Source: Exobasidium rhododendri
Lineage: Eukaryota > Basidiomycota > Exobasidiomycetes > Exobasidiales > Exobasidiaceae
Direction: 5' to 3'
DNA: 64,000 nt
Assembly: GCA_026210745.1 (NCBI GenBank)
Contig: CP110630.1
Coordinates: 3,658,001 to 3,722,000, forward strand
Below are positions 52,479 to 63,706 of this stretch, one piece after another (the stretch's first letter is position 1; each line of letters begins with the position of its first letter). Made by a program: the position numbers and the translations under genes. The notes beneath the pieces were generated by a model that was not told the origin of the DNA, made no database searches, and saw only the letters and a program-made list of their open reading frames with translations.

Positions 52479-54720
52479 ATGGATTTGGAGAGGTATGCAT
52501 CTCTACCCTCCTCTGCATGTCGGGATGATCACTGATGCCGCTCTACTTTCCTGGGCTTGCATAGCTTCCGAAAGGCAGGCCATGAGGCTATCGATTCTAT
52601 CTGTGACTACTATCAAACACTGTCACAGCGACCGGTAATGGCGCAGGTAGAGCCGGGCTTCCTAGGACAACTTATTCCAGGTAATTATGTGAAAATTCCG
52701 GGACCGACGACGAGTGCTAAACGCTGTCCTGCATGTGAACATCAGATCACGCACCGGAACATGGCGAGGAGTGGTCTAGTATCGCCAAAGACTACCAAGA
52801 GATCATACTGCCCGGCATCACTCACTGGTATGAGCAAAGACTAGTCATCAGGTATGATGAATGAGTCGCTTAAGAGAGTCCCTTTCCTCTCCTTCATTCC
52901 CCCTCCCACACAGGCAACATCCCAACTTCTATGCCTACTTCCCCGCCATTGCAACTTTCGAAGGGTTTCTCGCCGACTTACATTCTGCTGCAATCTCACA
53001 CCCTGGTAGGTGGTGTTGTCGTCACGCCTAGACCTAGTGACCTGTGTTGAAGAGCTGTCCATCCCCTTATCGCTTCGCAGGCTTCAATTGGTCCACAAGT
53101 CCTAGTAACACAGAGCTTGAGCTCATAACACTAGATTGGATGGCGAGAATGTTTGGTCTATCGTCGAGCTTTCTCAACACCTCTGAACGAGGAGGTGGGA
53201 TCATTCTAGGGACTGCATCTGAAGTGGCCATCACTGTAGCCGTTGCCGCGCGAGAGAGAGCCCTTGCGGCTATCGAAAGCGAGGAAGGGCTACAGCACGC
53301 CGATACTGTCTTCACTCCTGAGGCAGGTACCGCTGCAGCAAGTAACATTGATAACACAGAAAAAGACATGTCACTATTGAAGATGACGGCTGCAAGATGG
53401 AGGGGCACTACTACAGCGAAGTTGGTCATGTATGGCACTACACAGACCCATTCCATTGGAGCGAAGGCGGCCATCGTGCTGGGTCTATCCTTTCGTGCCA
53501 TCGAAGTGTTCGCAAAGGACGATTACGCCCTTCGAGGCGACCAACTAGAGTCAGCTCTGAATGAGGACATTGCAAAAGGCCTTATACCCTTTATGCTGAT
53601 TGCCACCGTCGGTACTACCAGCTCAGGAGCAGTAGACAATCTCCGAGAGATCCAAGGTGTTGGTGAGCATTCCTATATTCTGTGAAACGGAGATTGTCCA
53701 CTGACAAAGATACGTTTGTCCTCCTGCCTTTCTCTGGTCAGCCAAGCGATATCCTTACCTGTGGGTCCACGTCGATGCTGCCTGGGCAGGAGTTGCCTTT
53801 GCTCTGCCTGAGTACAGACACTTTGGCCACTTGGACGCCTTGAATGCCTTTGTTGACTCCTTCTCCACCAACATGCACAAGTGGGGACTAGTGCAATTCG
53901 ATTGTGCGCCGCTTTGGGTACGCAATCGAGCTGATGTGAGTGAACAACGACTCGACGTGCGCTCCCTAATGAATACTACTGATTCGCCCTCCTTACCCGC
54001 GCCTACACTCACTGTAAGCTGAGTAACGCTCTCACCCTTACTCCTGAATTCCTCCGGACAAAACAAGGAGACGCTGGTGAGAACACTCGAGCATTACCTC
54101 TTTGGTGTGGCCTTTGCCCCTCTTGTCTGATCACACGACTTCCTTCTTGTACCTTTTTCTCCTGACAGGCTCTGTGCTGGACCTGAGGAACATGCAGCTC
54201 TTCTTAGGCCGTCGCTTTCGCTCACTGAAGGTCTGGTTTGTGCTGCGATCTTTTGGTCAAGAGGGTTTCCGACAACACTTGCGGAGTTCGTGAGTAGAGT
54301 GTGTGGCTTGTTCTTGTCCATCTGATCCGCGAAAGCTTTCCTCTGCTGAGTTAGTGACTCCTCTTCTCTGCTCCTCGGCTTAGTCTTGCGCGATCACAAG
54401 AGTTCAATGACTTGATCAGGACAGGGCCTACGCCACTGGAGATTGTCACGCCTCCCAGCCTGTCTCTCACTGTATTCCGACTGCATCCTCACAATGACGC
54501 CATCCCCTCGAAACCTTTCACCTCCACCGAACTCGACCACCTGAATCAAAAGTTCTGGCTTCAGATGCAAAGTATGAATCATCGTTTCTTGCTGACACAG
54601 ACAGTCCTACCGGAAATAGGATTTTGTTTCCGACTCGCAGTGGGAAACCCAAGAACGAAGGTGGAAAATATCAAGGAAACGTACGAAGCCATTTGCGAGT
54701 GTGCTCAAGCTTTGTTATGA
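52479..54720 (+). CDS. Group II PLP decarboxylase, aromatic-L-amino-acid decarboxylase type
   Basis: Nine exons: 52479-52492 (14 nt), 52565-52680, 52746-52827, 52914-53005, 53081-53662, 53742-53935, 54019-54076, 54169-54289 and 54384-54720, in frame, 531 aa. Family features are FRKAGHEAIDSICDYY at the start, the LPGITHWQHPNFYAYFP segment built over two splices, then GFNWSTSPSNTELE and HSIGAKAA. The Asp of HVDAAW and the PLP lysine Lys342 in NMHKWGL follow, then NALTLTPEFLR and LGRRFRSLKVWFVLRSFG. Enzymes of this group decarboxylate tryptophan, DOPA/tyrosine, histidine or related substrates. The substrate cannot be read from sequence alone. It is the most intron-rich gene here. No biosynthetic cluster partners are adjacent. 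Confidence 0.9.
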
Positions 54721-54949
54721 AGGACAAACGCGAGATGAATCACACGTCAATCGGGAGAGTGTCAAGAGGAGGGGGAAGCGCATTGCAGAAGACCGATCAA
54801 CATTGAAATTTGCAATTAAGATCTTACACAAACAAGGAACCGAGGTGGCATCAGTACCACAATTAGCAAAGCAGGATGATGAGGTATAGATACACATGGA
54901 GGAAAAAGCAGAGGCGTAGCAGGCAGAGATCTCTAGTGCTTCTCTCCAT

Positions 54950-57081
54950 TCACGAGCTAGATGTAATGGTCCCCGTAATGAGATTCTCGGCAGTCGCGAA
55001 AGCTAAAGCAAAATTTGTTCTGTACACCAGTCCATCCTTGTTGACAACCTTTCCGGTTGCTAGGCGAGCTTTCCACGAATCCTGTGTATACTGTGTCGAG
55101 AACCCAATACGAGACAGAGTGCCGTACGAAGCGAAGATTTGAGCAGACTTGAAACCGTCGCTCCAGCCACAAGCAGTAGCAAAAGCAGTAGTGGCGGTCG
55201 CCCTCTTTTCGGTCTGAACCACTTTGTTGGCTCGAGTTGCAACGCTACCACCGTTGACAATCACGTCCAAGTCGCTTCCACTGGCGATCTCGTCCAGGTC
55301 AAGCAGGGAAGTCGAGGGCATTACCAATCCAACTTCGGCTGGGTCCACCACTTCGGCATCTTTGTTCACCAAGTTCACCTTGGCAGTAGAAATGGCCGCG
55401 GTGGTGTTGGTCGCAGCTGGCAGTGTGATGGCGGCAAGGCTCGTCTTTAAGGCGGTGATCAGCCTTGTGCTCTTTGTGCTGGTGACGTTGAAGAGCGCTG
55501 ACGTATTTTGTGCAAGACCCCAACTGTCAAACGATGTTGGCAAGTACTTGCCCACGGCTGCTTGGAAACACCAACCTCCGTTGCTTGCACAGTTTTCCAT
55601 CTCCCAACTCCAGAATATCCAACTTGCTTCCGTCGTTCTGTAGACTACTTCTTGATCGGCACAGAAATTGTATTGATCGAGCGACTTGTTAGTCGAGCTG
55701 GCCAACGAGCTTGGTGCCAGTGCGCACGACCACTCTCCGATGACAACGTTCCGCCTGGCAATCGCAGATTCAGCTGCCAGAGTGGTCTTGATGCTTCCAG
55801 TGATGGCCTTAATGTGACCCTTTGCCGAAAGACTGGTGTCCTGAGAAGTGTAGACGTAGTACGAGTGATGGTCTTGCACAACGAAGTCTGTTCGAGTAGC
55901 AACGAAAGCGGCGCCTTGATCGAGATTGAAGGCATCGTGAAAGTACAGAGGAATAGTCGAGGAGACGTTACGCATAGCATTCATTGTCTTGGTGTACCAT
56001 GGCCATAGACTGGTCCTATCGACGGGTTCGTTGAGAAGCTGGATGCCGACGACGTTCGTGACATTGGCCAGTTGACCAGTGATCCAGACTAAGAGATTGG
56101 TGGTCAGGTTCATATTGTACGTGCTGAAGAATTCGATGTTACCATCCGATAGGCCAGAATGAGCCTGACCGTTCTGGGAGCCATAGGCGCCGTGCAGATC
56201 GACCAAGACACCAATCTTGTACTTCTCGGCCCAGTTGATAGCACGAGCAACATACCGCCAAGAGTAGTAGTATACGTCGGCATAAGCCTCAAAGGGCGAA
56301 TTCTGGGTAAAATAAGGACCGGCTGACCAGTATCCAATGGGAAGTCGGACAGTATTGATACCCATACTTGCCATCTTGATAAAGTCAGCTTCCGTGATCC
56401 AAGTGTCCCAATGCTTTTCCATGTACGCGGTGGCATTGCTCACACCTGCCGCTGACTGACCAAATCCATCGAGAACATCGTACTCTGCTTGGTTACCCCC
56501 TGTCGAGCACGAGAAGAAATTGCTTGCCATCCATCCCTCTTGCACGAACCTTTGATACAGGGAGAATGAGAAGAGATTAACGTCTGAGCGCACGTACCCG
56601 TACTTTTGGTTCAGACTCACCAAGCACCCAAATTGACACCTTGTTGTTGTCTGTATCGATAGATATTGGCCATCACGGGGTCGAAAGCATCAAATGTAGG
56701 AGCTGGCAAAGCACTCCACCCTCCAACAGGAGTGTACTCTTGCTGAATAGGGCAACTACCTGGTCCGATCTTGGCAGTTGACTTGAAGGTGTTCGCACTA
56801 GATGCATTCGTGACAGATTCAGGAACGTATAGCGTTGAAGGAACACCCCACTCTGAGATACTCTTCAAGTCTGGTGCATCTGCGGACTGTGTAATGAATG
56901 GTTGTTGCCCTACAGCGCCACCTGAAGAGATCATTTGATTAGCTGTTGTGTTTGCGTTCGATACTGACGAGGTCGTCGAATTAGTCGGCAGCTGTGGAAT
57001 AGGCTTATAATTTGCAACGACCAGCGAAAGAGCACCGGCCAGAGATGTGAGACCCGAAGAGTCCCTTGCGAAGAGCTGCAT
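54950..57081 (-). CDS. Glycoside hydrolase family 5 protein, exo-beta-1,3-glucanase-like
   Basis: Exon 1 is 57081-56621 and exon 2 is 56549-54950, giving 686 aa. The ATG at 57081 begins a signal-like segment (LTSLAGALSLVVA); longer frames upstream have no ATG. A Ser/Thr/Asn-rich region (about 30-120) precedes the catalytic domain. The domain opens at GVNLGAWFVQEGWMASNFF across the splice. It includes INTVRLPIGYW, VDLHGAYGSQNG, the acid/base Glu in LLNEPVD, HDAFNLDQG, and the nucleophile Glu in VVIGEWS, followed by WIFWSWEME. A C-terminal extension of about 190 residues (Thr/Ala-rich, then a short domain around CGWSDGFKSAQIF) is unusual for simple exoglucanases. The role is probably wall beta-glucan remodelling. 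Confidence 0.88.
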
Positions 57082-58039
57082 TTTTATGAGATTACCTTGA
57101 GAGGTCTTCTGAAAGAAAGAAAGAGGAAAAAGATAGGTGATAAGAAGTGTTGTAAGTTTGGCCAAGTCCCGTCAAGGGATCGAGCAAAAGAGACGGGGAT
57201 GGTTGGATGGCACCAGGCCAAAGCAAGAAGAAGAGGAGAGGGGAAAAGAAAGCGGAGGAGAAAGAATGGGTGAAGTGTACGGTACCGTCAAGGTGCAAAG
57301 GTAGGAAGGAGGAATAGATCTCAAGTCGCCTTCTTAAGCGTTACGGACTTCTTCAACCTTCATTCTCGGTCTTTCTAGGTAAGTCTAGAATATCCTCTTC
57401 TTCAACATCCACGGTAATTGCTTGGCAAGAGAGAGGTCATCTTCTGCTTTTGTCTTCTCTCGCCTGATTCCCTGCATTGTGATAACACCGCTGTTCCGAT
57501 GCTGCTAACGAAAATAGGACAATATGTGCACTAGACAATCACCTTTTCTTTATGATGTAGAGTCGTGCGTCTGATATGATTTTCCCTGTGATCTAGCTCG
57601 TCCGATGGAGTTAACGGAAGATGTTCTGACGCGAATCTATCCACGCGCCTCTTGTCTGGTGTCTCTTCATTCCTTTTGATCAGCTGGGAAGGGTTTTTTT
57701 TGGTTGGACTTTAGTTTCAACAGTCATTTACGCGTATCGAGGAGGTGAGGCATTGTCCAACCCTACCTATGTCTAAGTACATAATCGCAGATCCACGTCG
57801 GGGGGTATCCGAGTGACGTCGCGATTGATTAGATAACTTCCCTCGATCAGCTTCAACGTCACTATAGGGCCTTCCAAATGCACGGACCTGCTCCTACATC
57901 CAGATGCTGTAATCAGACATGATGATGATGAAAGAGGAGAGATGAAGAAGAAGACAGGGTATATAGACTCGAGAGAAAAGTGCCGTCGTACAAATTCACC
58001 CGATCGCCTCTCCTCCCACACATACGATAATCATCCATC
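57082..58039. other. Long divergent intergenic region
   Basis: About 960 bp between the GH5 gene and a small hydrophilic-protein gene. It is AT-rich in the middle with a T8 run near 57694. Apart from a TATA element at 57960-57966, nothing was identified. Confidence 0.5.
57960..57966 (+). promoter_or_regulatory. TATA box of the small hydrophilic-protein gene
   Basis: TATATAG lies about 75 bases before the ATG at 58040. Together with the long upstream region this suggests a regulated, TATA-type promoter. Confidence 0.5.
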
Positions 58040-58641
58040 ATGACTAGATCTGAAGTTGCCCCAACCTCCCGAGCAGAGTACGAGCAAGACAAACACTCTC
58101 ACGGACTGCCCGGTGGTCGAGCTGGACCCAATAAAGACGGCGCTACTGCCCCTGATGGAGCTTCAGCTTTAGGAAACGAGATTGGCGCTGAAGGAGATGC
58201 TAGAAGAGAACGAGCAAAGGCGATCCAAGAAGGTGACACACTACCACCGCTAGACCAGAGCAATGACGGAACAGCTGGAAGTCTGGGTTTCGGTCAACAG
58301 AGTGGATATGAGAAGGGAATGGGTGACAATCCTAGCCACGCCGAACGAGAAGGCATGCAGGGCGACAAGAACGAAGAGTGGCAATCAGGAAAGCGTGAGT
58401 AACGATTGTACGCTGATGAGATTTCCTTTCAGTGGGAAACTCAACAACAACACCTCCTCCACCTCCTCCCTCCGCCTTCTCAGCTGACCTTGCTTCCATC
58501 GCAAAGAGTTCGGGAGGCAGTGCGGCCTACAATCCTACCTCTGACCCGGACTCAGTGGTATCAAGTGCTAACGAGACACCTAGTCAGATGCTCAACCAGG
58601 TCGGTCGATCAGAGGGAACTGAGTCAGGATACGGAGCTTGA
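58040..58641 (+). CDS. Small hydrophilic protein of unknown function
   Basis: Two exons, 58040-58394 and 58433-58641, are separated by a 38-nt intron. It has a GTGAGT donor, a CTGAT branch and a TTTCAG acceptor, and the product is 187 aa. If the intron is retained the frame stops after two more codons (120 aa). The protein is rich in Gly, Ala, Asp, Glu, Asn and Ser with almost no hydrophobic residues: GLPGGRAGPNKDGA, GNEIGAEGDARRERAK, then a six-proline run and a Ser/Asn/Thr tail. No signal peptide or domain is seen. Such composition resembles stress-induced hydrophilic proteins of fungi, but that is only a resemblance. The 38-nt intron is very short and is the least certain part. Confidence 0.65.
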
Positions 58642-58767
58642 TAAGTCGAAAGGTCTGTTGCTAGCCATCATGTGCGAGAATGATGAAATGGTATATTAAT
58701 TGATGACGGTATAAGCTGCTAATTTCCTCCTTATGCTTATGGAGGTGATGTGTGCCGATCGATTTCT

Positions 58768-61645
58768 TCACGCTCCTTCGAGACCTTCTTCCTCCTCTGC
58801 CTTTTTGAGCTCAAAACTGGCCCTCTTGACCGTGCTGGCATTCGTCGGTCCTTCTGGCTTCTGACTCGCTTCCAGTGTATCTGATTTTGTCTTATCCGAG
58901 GAGAGCGGCAGTATAGTGTCCTTCCCACTCACATCGAATGCATTGCTCCTCCATTCATTGCGCACAATCTCCTTTCTGCCTGTTCCATCGACTTGTTTCT
59001 TCATCCATCGCACTGCGTGACTGTCTTCAATGGACTTTCCTATTCCACCTAGATTACTACCACCGTCATCGTTTGCAAAATCAATCTCGATCGTACCGGC
59101 GTGTTCGTGATACTTCTTCAACAAGTCGCGCAAGTCTGCCATCTGTCTCCTCATATCCTCCATCGTCAACTTGTCCTTTTGCACATCTTTATTGAGTCGG
59201 ATAGCCATCAGCTTTAAGTCCAATTCTTGCAATCCAATCTTCACTCCAACGCCAATAAAGTGCCGCAAGATTCTTCTCGTCAAGTAACTATTAGCCACCC
59301 CATTTGCTATGCTGTGCATTACACGATGATTACTTTCATGCACTTTCAACTTGAGCGTTCCCAGCTTTGCATTGACTCTCTTCACAATGAAGCAATGGTG
59401 ACTAAGATCCTTGGGTATTTCTATGTATATGCTAAGGCCAAATTGGGCTATCGAAAGATCAGCAATCCCGTGGTCGTGAAACTTGAATCCGAATCGAGTA
59501 GTAATGGCAAACGCCAAATCGTGTATTCGAAGCGACATTCCTTTGAACTTCAACTTAAAAGCATGAGAATGCGTCGAGTCCTTCATTTTCTTAAAGTCGA
59601 AATGCACGTCGTTGCTCATTTTGAAGTCGAACATGTCCGGTAACAAGTATCGAAGCTCGACAGCAATATTTTCAATGATCAGATCGAAATCAGGATGAAG
59701 ATACTTGATTCTTGGGATAGGCACTACTCCAAATTTTGCAAAGAAGGCGGGCAAGACCTGCTCCACAACATCTTGCAGTAGTCGTAGATCAGGCAGATGG
59801 AAGCCGTCCTTTCCAAAAGTAAGATCAGTGAGTAGGTCTCTGGTAGAAGCAAGGATACCTCTCAACAATTCATCCTTGCTGAGTGCATCCACAAACGACA
59901 CACTTTCTTTGATCAGCTTGACGATATTTCTTTGATATTCCCCTTGCAGACCACGAAATCTGGCAATCAAGTCACGCATTCCTTCCTCTGCTTCCTTTTT
60001 CAGAATGAAACCTTCCTCTAGTAGGCAGCGACGCAGATGATGATCGGCGTCCTTCCAAAAGGATGCAATCGTCTCATCGTCCTTGACACCGACAGAAAGA
60101 GATTTCGCCGTTTGAAGAATAGACTGCAACGAATGACCTTGCGCAAAGTTCTCCACCAACTTTATCAAAGGTTCGAAGGCTGACGAGAGTGCGCTGTCCA
60201 GCGAAGTCGACGGCAATGCCACCTTCTCTTGCGTGAGATGTGCCATTCTCTCGATACGCCCGATGAACCATTCAAATGCTTCCTGGTAATCCTTACTTCC
60301 TTGACAATCTACAACGAGCTTCTTACTCCGAGCAAGTAGTCGCTCTCGCCTTTCCTTTGTCCAGGCTTCCCTCATCGAATCTTTCGCAGTCTCCTTTGTG
60401 GTTCGAAGGACATTTGAGATTGTATCGGCAGGCATCAAGCTCAACTTTTGATTGGCCACTGCTAACATTTGAGCTGCATCCAGGAGATCGCTTGTGGATA
60501 GCAACGCATCCGAGCCATTCACACTTGGGATGACCCCGTTGGGGGCTTCTACCCTCGTAGGTGCTTCGCCTTCAGTACCAGAAAGTGCGACAATGATCTT
60601 CGCGGGGATCCTGCCAGAAGCAATCTCACTCCTCATTTGCTCCAGATCGTCTTGTCCTTTTGCAATTCTTCCAGCTTGCAACCCTGCTTGTCTCTTCAAT
60701 TCCTCCAACGCCGGAACTGGTCTACCATCACCGACTTCCTTTCGAAGAGAGTCAAGGGAAATTTCACCACCAGCAAACGCGGCCGAGAGCTGGTCTGCAA
60801 GGCTGGACATGGCTGGCATACCCGATGCTACACCTTGCGCAGCCTCTTTGAGAGCCTCCAATCTGGTGCCGTCAGTGTTGCCCGTCTGCTTTGCTTTGCT
60901 GCCAATTTGATTTACATTACCGTTGGCGTTACTTGATGGAAAGCTATTCGCTGCTAGCTTCTGAGCTCGAGCAGAATTCAGTGCTTTAAGAGCCACATTC
61001 TGGAAGCTCCCAGTAGAGCTCTTCACCTGCCCCATCTGAATACGAGCTTCTTCAATCGAGGTGCCGGTCGCTTCGTCGATCACACCGGCAAACATGTAGC
61101 CAAGATCGGCAACTATATGGCGAAGTTCTGGCTGAACGATTGCAAGTCTGAAGAGGGTACGGACATGCTTAGAGGCTTTCAAAGGGATAATTTCGAGTTA
61201 TTAGGGCAAGGCGCTTCAGGACAACTCAATTTCACGATCGGCTCTCACCTGTGACAGTGTCTCGTTGAATCACATTGCCGACAGCACTCATCTTTGCCTT
61301 GGCAGTAGAATTTCCCTCCAGCTCTGCCTTTTCCGTCTTTTGCGCATCTTTCTGATTGGCCCCCTTGCCCCACTTGAACTTCAATCCATCCTTCCTTAGC
61401 TGGCCAGCTGCGCCTCTAACTTTCCACAGAAATTGCTGCAATTCTTCCTCTCCATTGCGACGCTCGACGATCTTTTGGAGGTATACAAGTATGGATTGGA
61501 AGTCGGAAACGATCTTCTCTCCCTGTTTAGAGAGTTTGTCTGTGGGTGGAAAAGATGAGAGGACCTGCTCGAGGAAAGTATTCGTCTGCTCATTTGTCGG
61601 AAAGGCGCCTTCCTGTAGTCCAGCCAGTGCATCTACCAGCGTCAT
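58768..61645 (-). CDS. HAM1-like protein (HAM1_N/HAM1_C, formerly DUF5923/DUF4449)
   Basis: Exon 1 is 61645-61249 and exon 2 is 61175-58768, in frame, 934 aa. The ATG at 61645 (MTLVDALAGLQEGAFPTNEQ) fits the N-terminal motif of the family. That motif continues SFPPTDKLSKQGEKIVSDFQ and EELQQFLWKVRGAAG. After the splice come KHVRTLFRLAIVQPELRHIV and ADLGYMFAGVIDEA. The C-terminal half holds LHPDFDLIIENIAVELRYLL, then FKLKFKGMSLRIHDLAF and LGTLKLKVHESNHRVMHSI, resembling lipid-binding (TULIP-like) folds. HAM1 proteins are fungal-specific and, in a Cryptococcus study I recall, were linked to cell fusion and capsule. Assignment is by remembered motifs. Confidence 0.65.
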
Positions 61646-62018
61646 GGTGCTCTTGGGGGCTTGAAAGCGGATATTAGTTATAAATAGACGCAAATAAAGG
61701 AGTGTGAATGTAGCAAAGACTGTGGTGGACGCTACTACTGAGAGGGAATGAGGGAACCACAGAGACGGACGTTCATGAGGTGTAGCAGTGAGAGGAGGAA
61801 GAGAGGGGTGTCCTCGGTATATACACAGAGTAAGTCGGGGGTCCGCATTTGGGGTAGGAACAGGTCCCTTCAACTTCGTGCCTTCTTTTACATCCTCGGA
61901 GCTCACTAGCGCCGATCTCTCAACGTGTTTGTGGTCTATGTGTGGAGTTGCCACTATATCGGAGAATAGAATCGAATATACTGGTCGCTTTATTCCTCGT
62001 CCTGCCCTTCACATAAGT
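61646..62018. other. Divergent promoter region of HAM1-like gene and ALG3
   Basis: About 370 bp. The reverse-strand HAM1 frame stays open through most of it without an ATG and would encode a hydrophobic segment, so coding extension through an unseen exon is possible. Confidence 0.4.
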
Positions 62019-63533
62019 ATGGCGACGACGGCTCGAGAAGTGACTGACCCTGCCTCAGGACTGCGTATAAGGGCAGCAAAAAACGCGGCATTCGATGGTG
62101 ATGGACCAGGAGAAGAACGAAGAAGCGTCAAGGTTACGAAAGAGGAGGTGATTGACACCGATGAATGGCCTCTGGACTGGATGAAACGGGTGCTGGCTAG
62201 AGCGCTGTGGAGTCAACAGTACTTCTGGGTCGTAGCTGGACTTTGCATTGCAGCCGATACGCTACTCACCACCATCATCTTGCTCGCAGTGAAATGTGAG
62301 TCTTGCCATTCGTAGTGGCCAAATGCTCCTGCTGACGCTCTTCCTTTTTCCCCTTCTCTTGACATGCTCAAAGACACGGAAATCGACTTCACTACCTACA
62401 TGCAACAGGTCCAGCACTACTTGGATGGGGAGAGAGTCTATCACAAGATATCTGGCGACACAGGCCCATGCGTCTATCCGGCGCTACATCTCTACCTTTC
62501 CTCCTTTCTTTCTCATGCGACGAAGGGTGGAGCGGACATCTGGACTGGACAGCTGATCTACTTTGCTCTTTACATCGCGTGTCAAATCGCAGCCATGGCC
62601 ACCTACAAAGCCGCTCACATTCCACCGGTCATGCTCCCTCTACTCATCTCCTCCAAGCGGCTTCACTCGATCTTTGTCCTGCGACTCTTCAACGACTGCT
62701 GGACCATGACCTTCTTCTACGTTGGCGTGTACTACATCTGCAAAGGAAAGTGGAGATTGGGCTCTACCTTCTACAGCCTGGCGTTGGCAGTGAAGATGAA
62801 CATGCTCCTCTACGCACCAGCACTGGCCGCCATCTATCTTCGAGCCTTGGGACTGCAAAGGAGTGTTGTTGAAGCTCTTCGAGTCATCTTCATTCAAGTG
62901 CTTCTAGCAGTGCCGTTCTTGCGAGAAGATGCAAGGTCGTACCTATCTTCTGCATTCAATCTGTCGCGCTCCTTCCTATACGAGTGGACCGTCAATCTCC
63001 GCTTCCTCGATGAAGAGACCTTCTTGGACAAGCGGGCTGCCAGGTATCTTCTCTTAGGCCACGTAGTCCTTTGCGCAATCTGGATGGTCTTTCGGTGGAC
63101 TGGCGTCTCCAAAAAGGGCCTCCAATGGCTGCAGGGCAACATACGAAGACCTACGCAAAGCACATCGAAGCTTCGCAGACCTAGTGGTCGCTTCATAGTC
63201 ACATCACTCTTTACTTCTAACCTGATCGGCATCACCTTTTCTCGCAGTCTTCACTATCAATTCTACTCTTGGTACGCTCATCAGATTCCTCTTCTACTCT
63301 ACCTTTCATCTTTGCCTCGTCTACTCAAGGTGATCATACCGTTTTGCATTGAGTCGGCCTGGAATACCTTTCCCTCTACTTCATCGTCCTCACTCCAACT
63401 ACTTGCGTGTCATGTCGTGCTCTTGGCGGGTCTGTGGAGAGCCAGAGAAGACGACACAACACGGGACGAGGGTCGAAGGGACGAAGAGGAAGTAGCAAAA
63501 GAAATAGCAGCAGAGTGGGACAGGCCCAACTAG
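62019..63533 (+). CDS. ALG3: Dol-P-Man:Man5GlcNAc2-PP-Dol alpha-1,3-mannosyltransferase
   Basis: Two exons, 62019-62295 and 62374-63533, give 478 aa. A hydrophilic N terminus (to about 65) precedes a first helix (YFWVVAGLCIAADTLLTTII). ALG3 motifs follow: K-YTEIDFTTYMQQV across the splice, GDTGPCVYPALHLYL, SKRLHSIFVLRLFNDCWTM, LALAVKMNMLLYAPA, and SLHYQFYSWYAHQIPLLLYL. The enzyme, in the ER membrane, adds the first alpha-1,3-mannose on the lumenal side during N-glycan precursor assembly, using dolichyl-phosphate mannose. The tail is Glu/Arg-rich. No ER retrieval motif is evident (ends EWDRPN). Confidence 0.94.
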
Positions 63534-63706
63534 ACAGCACATCAGCATCCCGTCAATAATATGTACATAAGCACTTATCCACCATCATCACATACGACGT
63601 AATATTACACAACAAGCACACTCTATTGATGTTTTCGTTGGTGAAAACTTTCTTTTTGGGCTTTTAATAGTGTACACATGATAGATGGTGTGTAGAGTCT
63701 CTGCGT

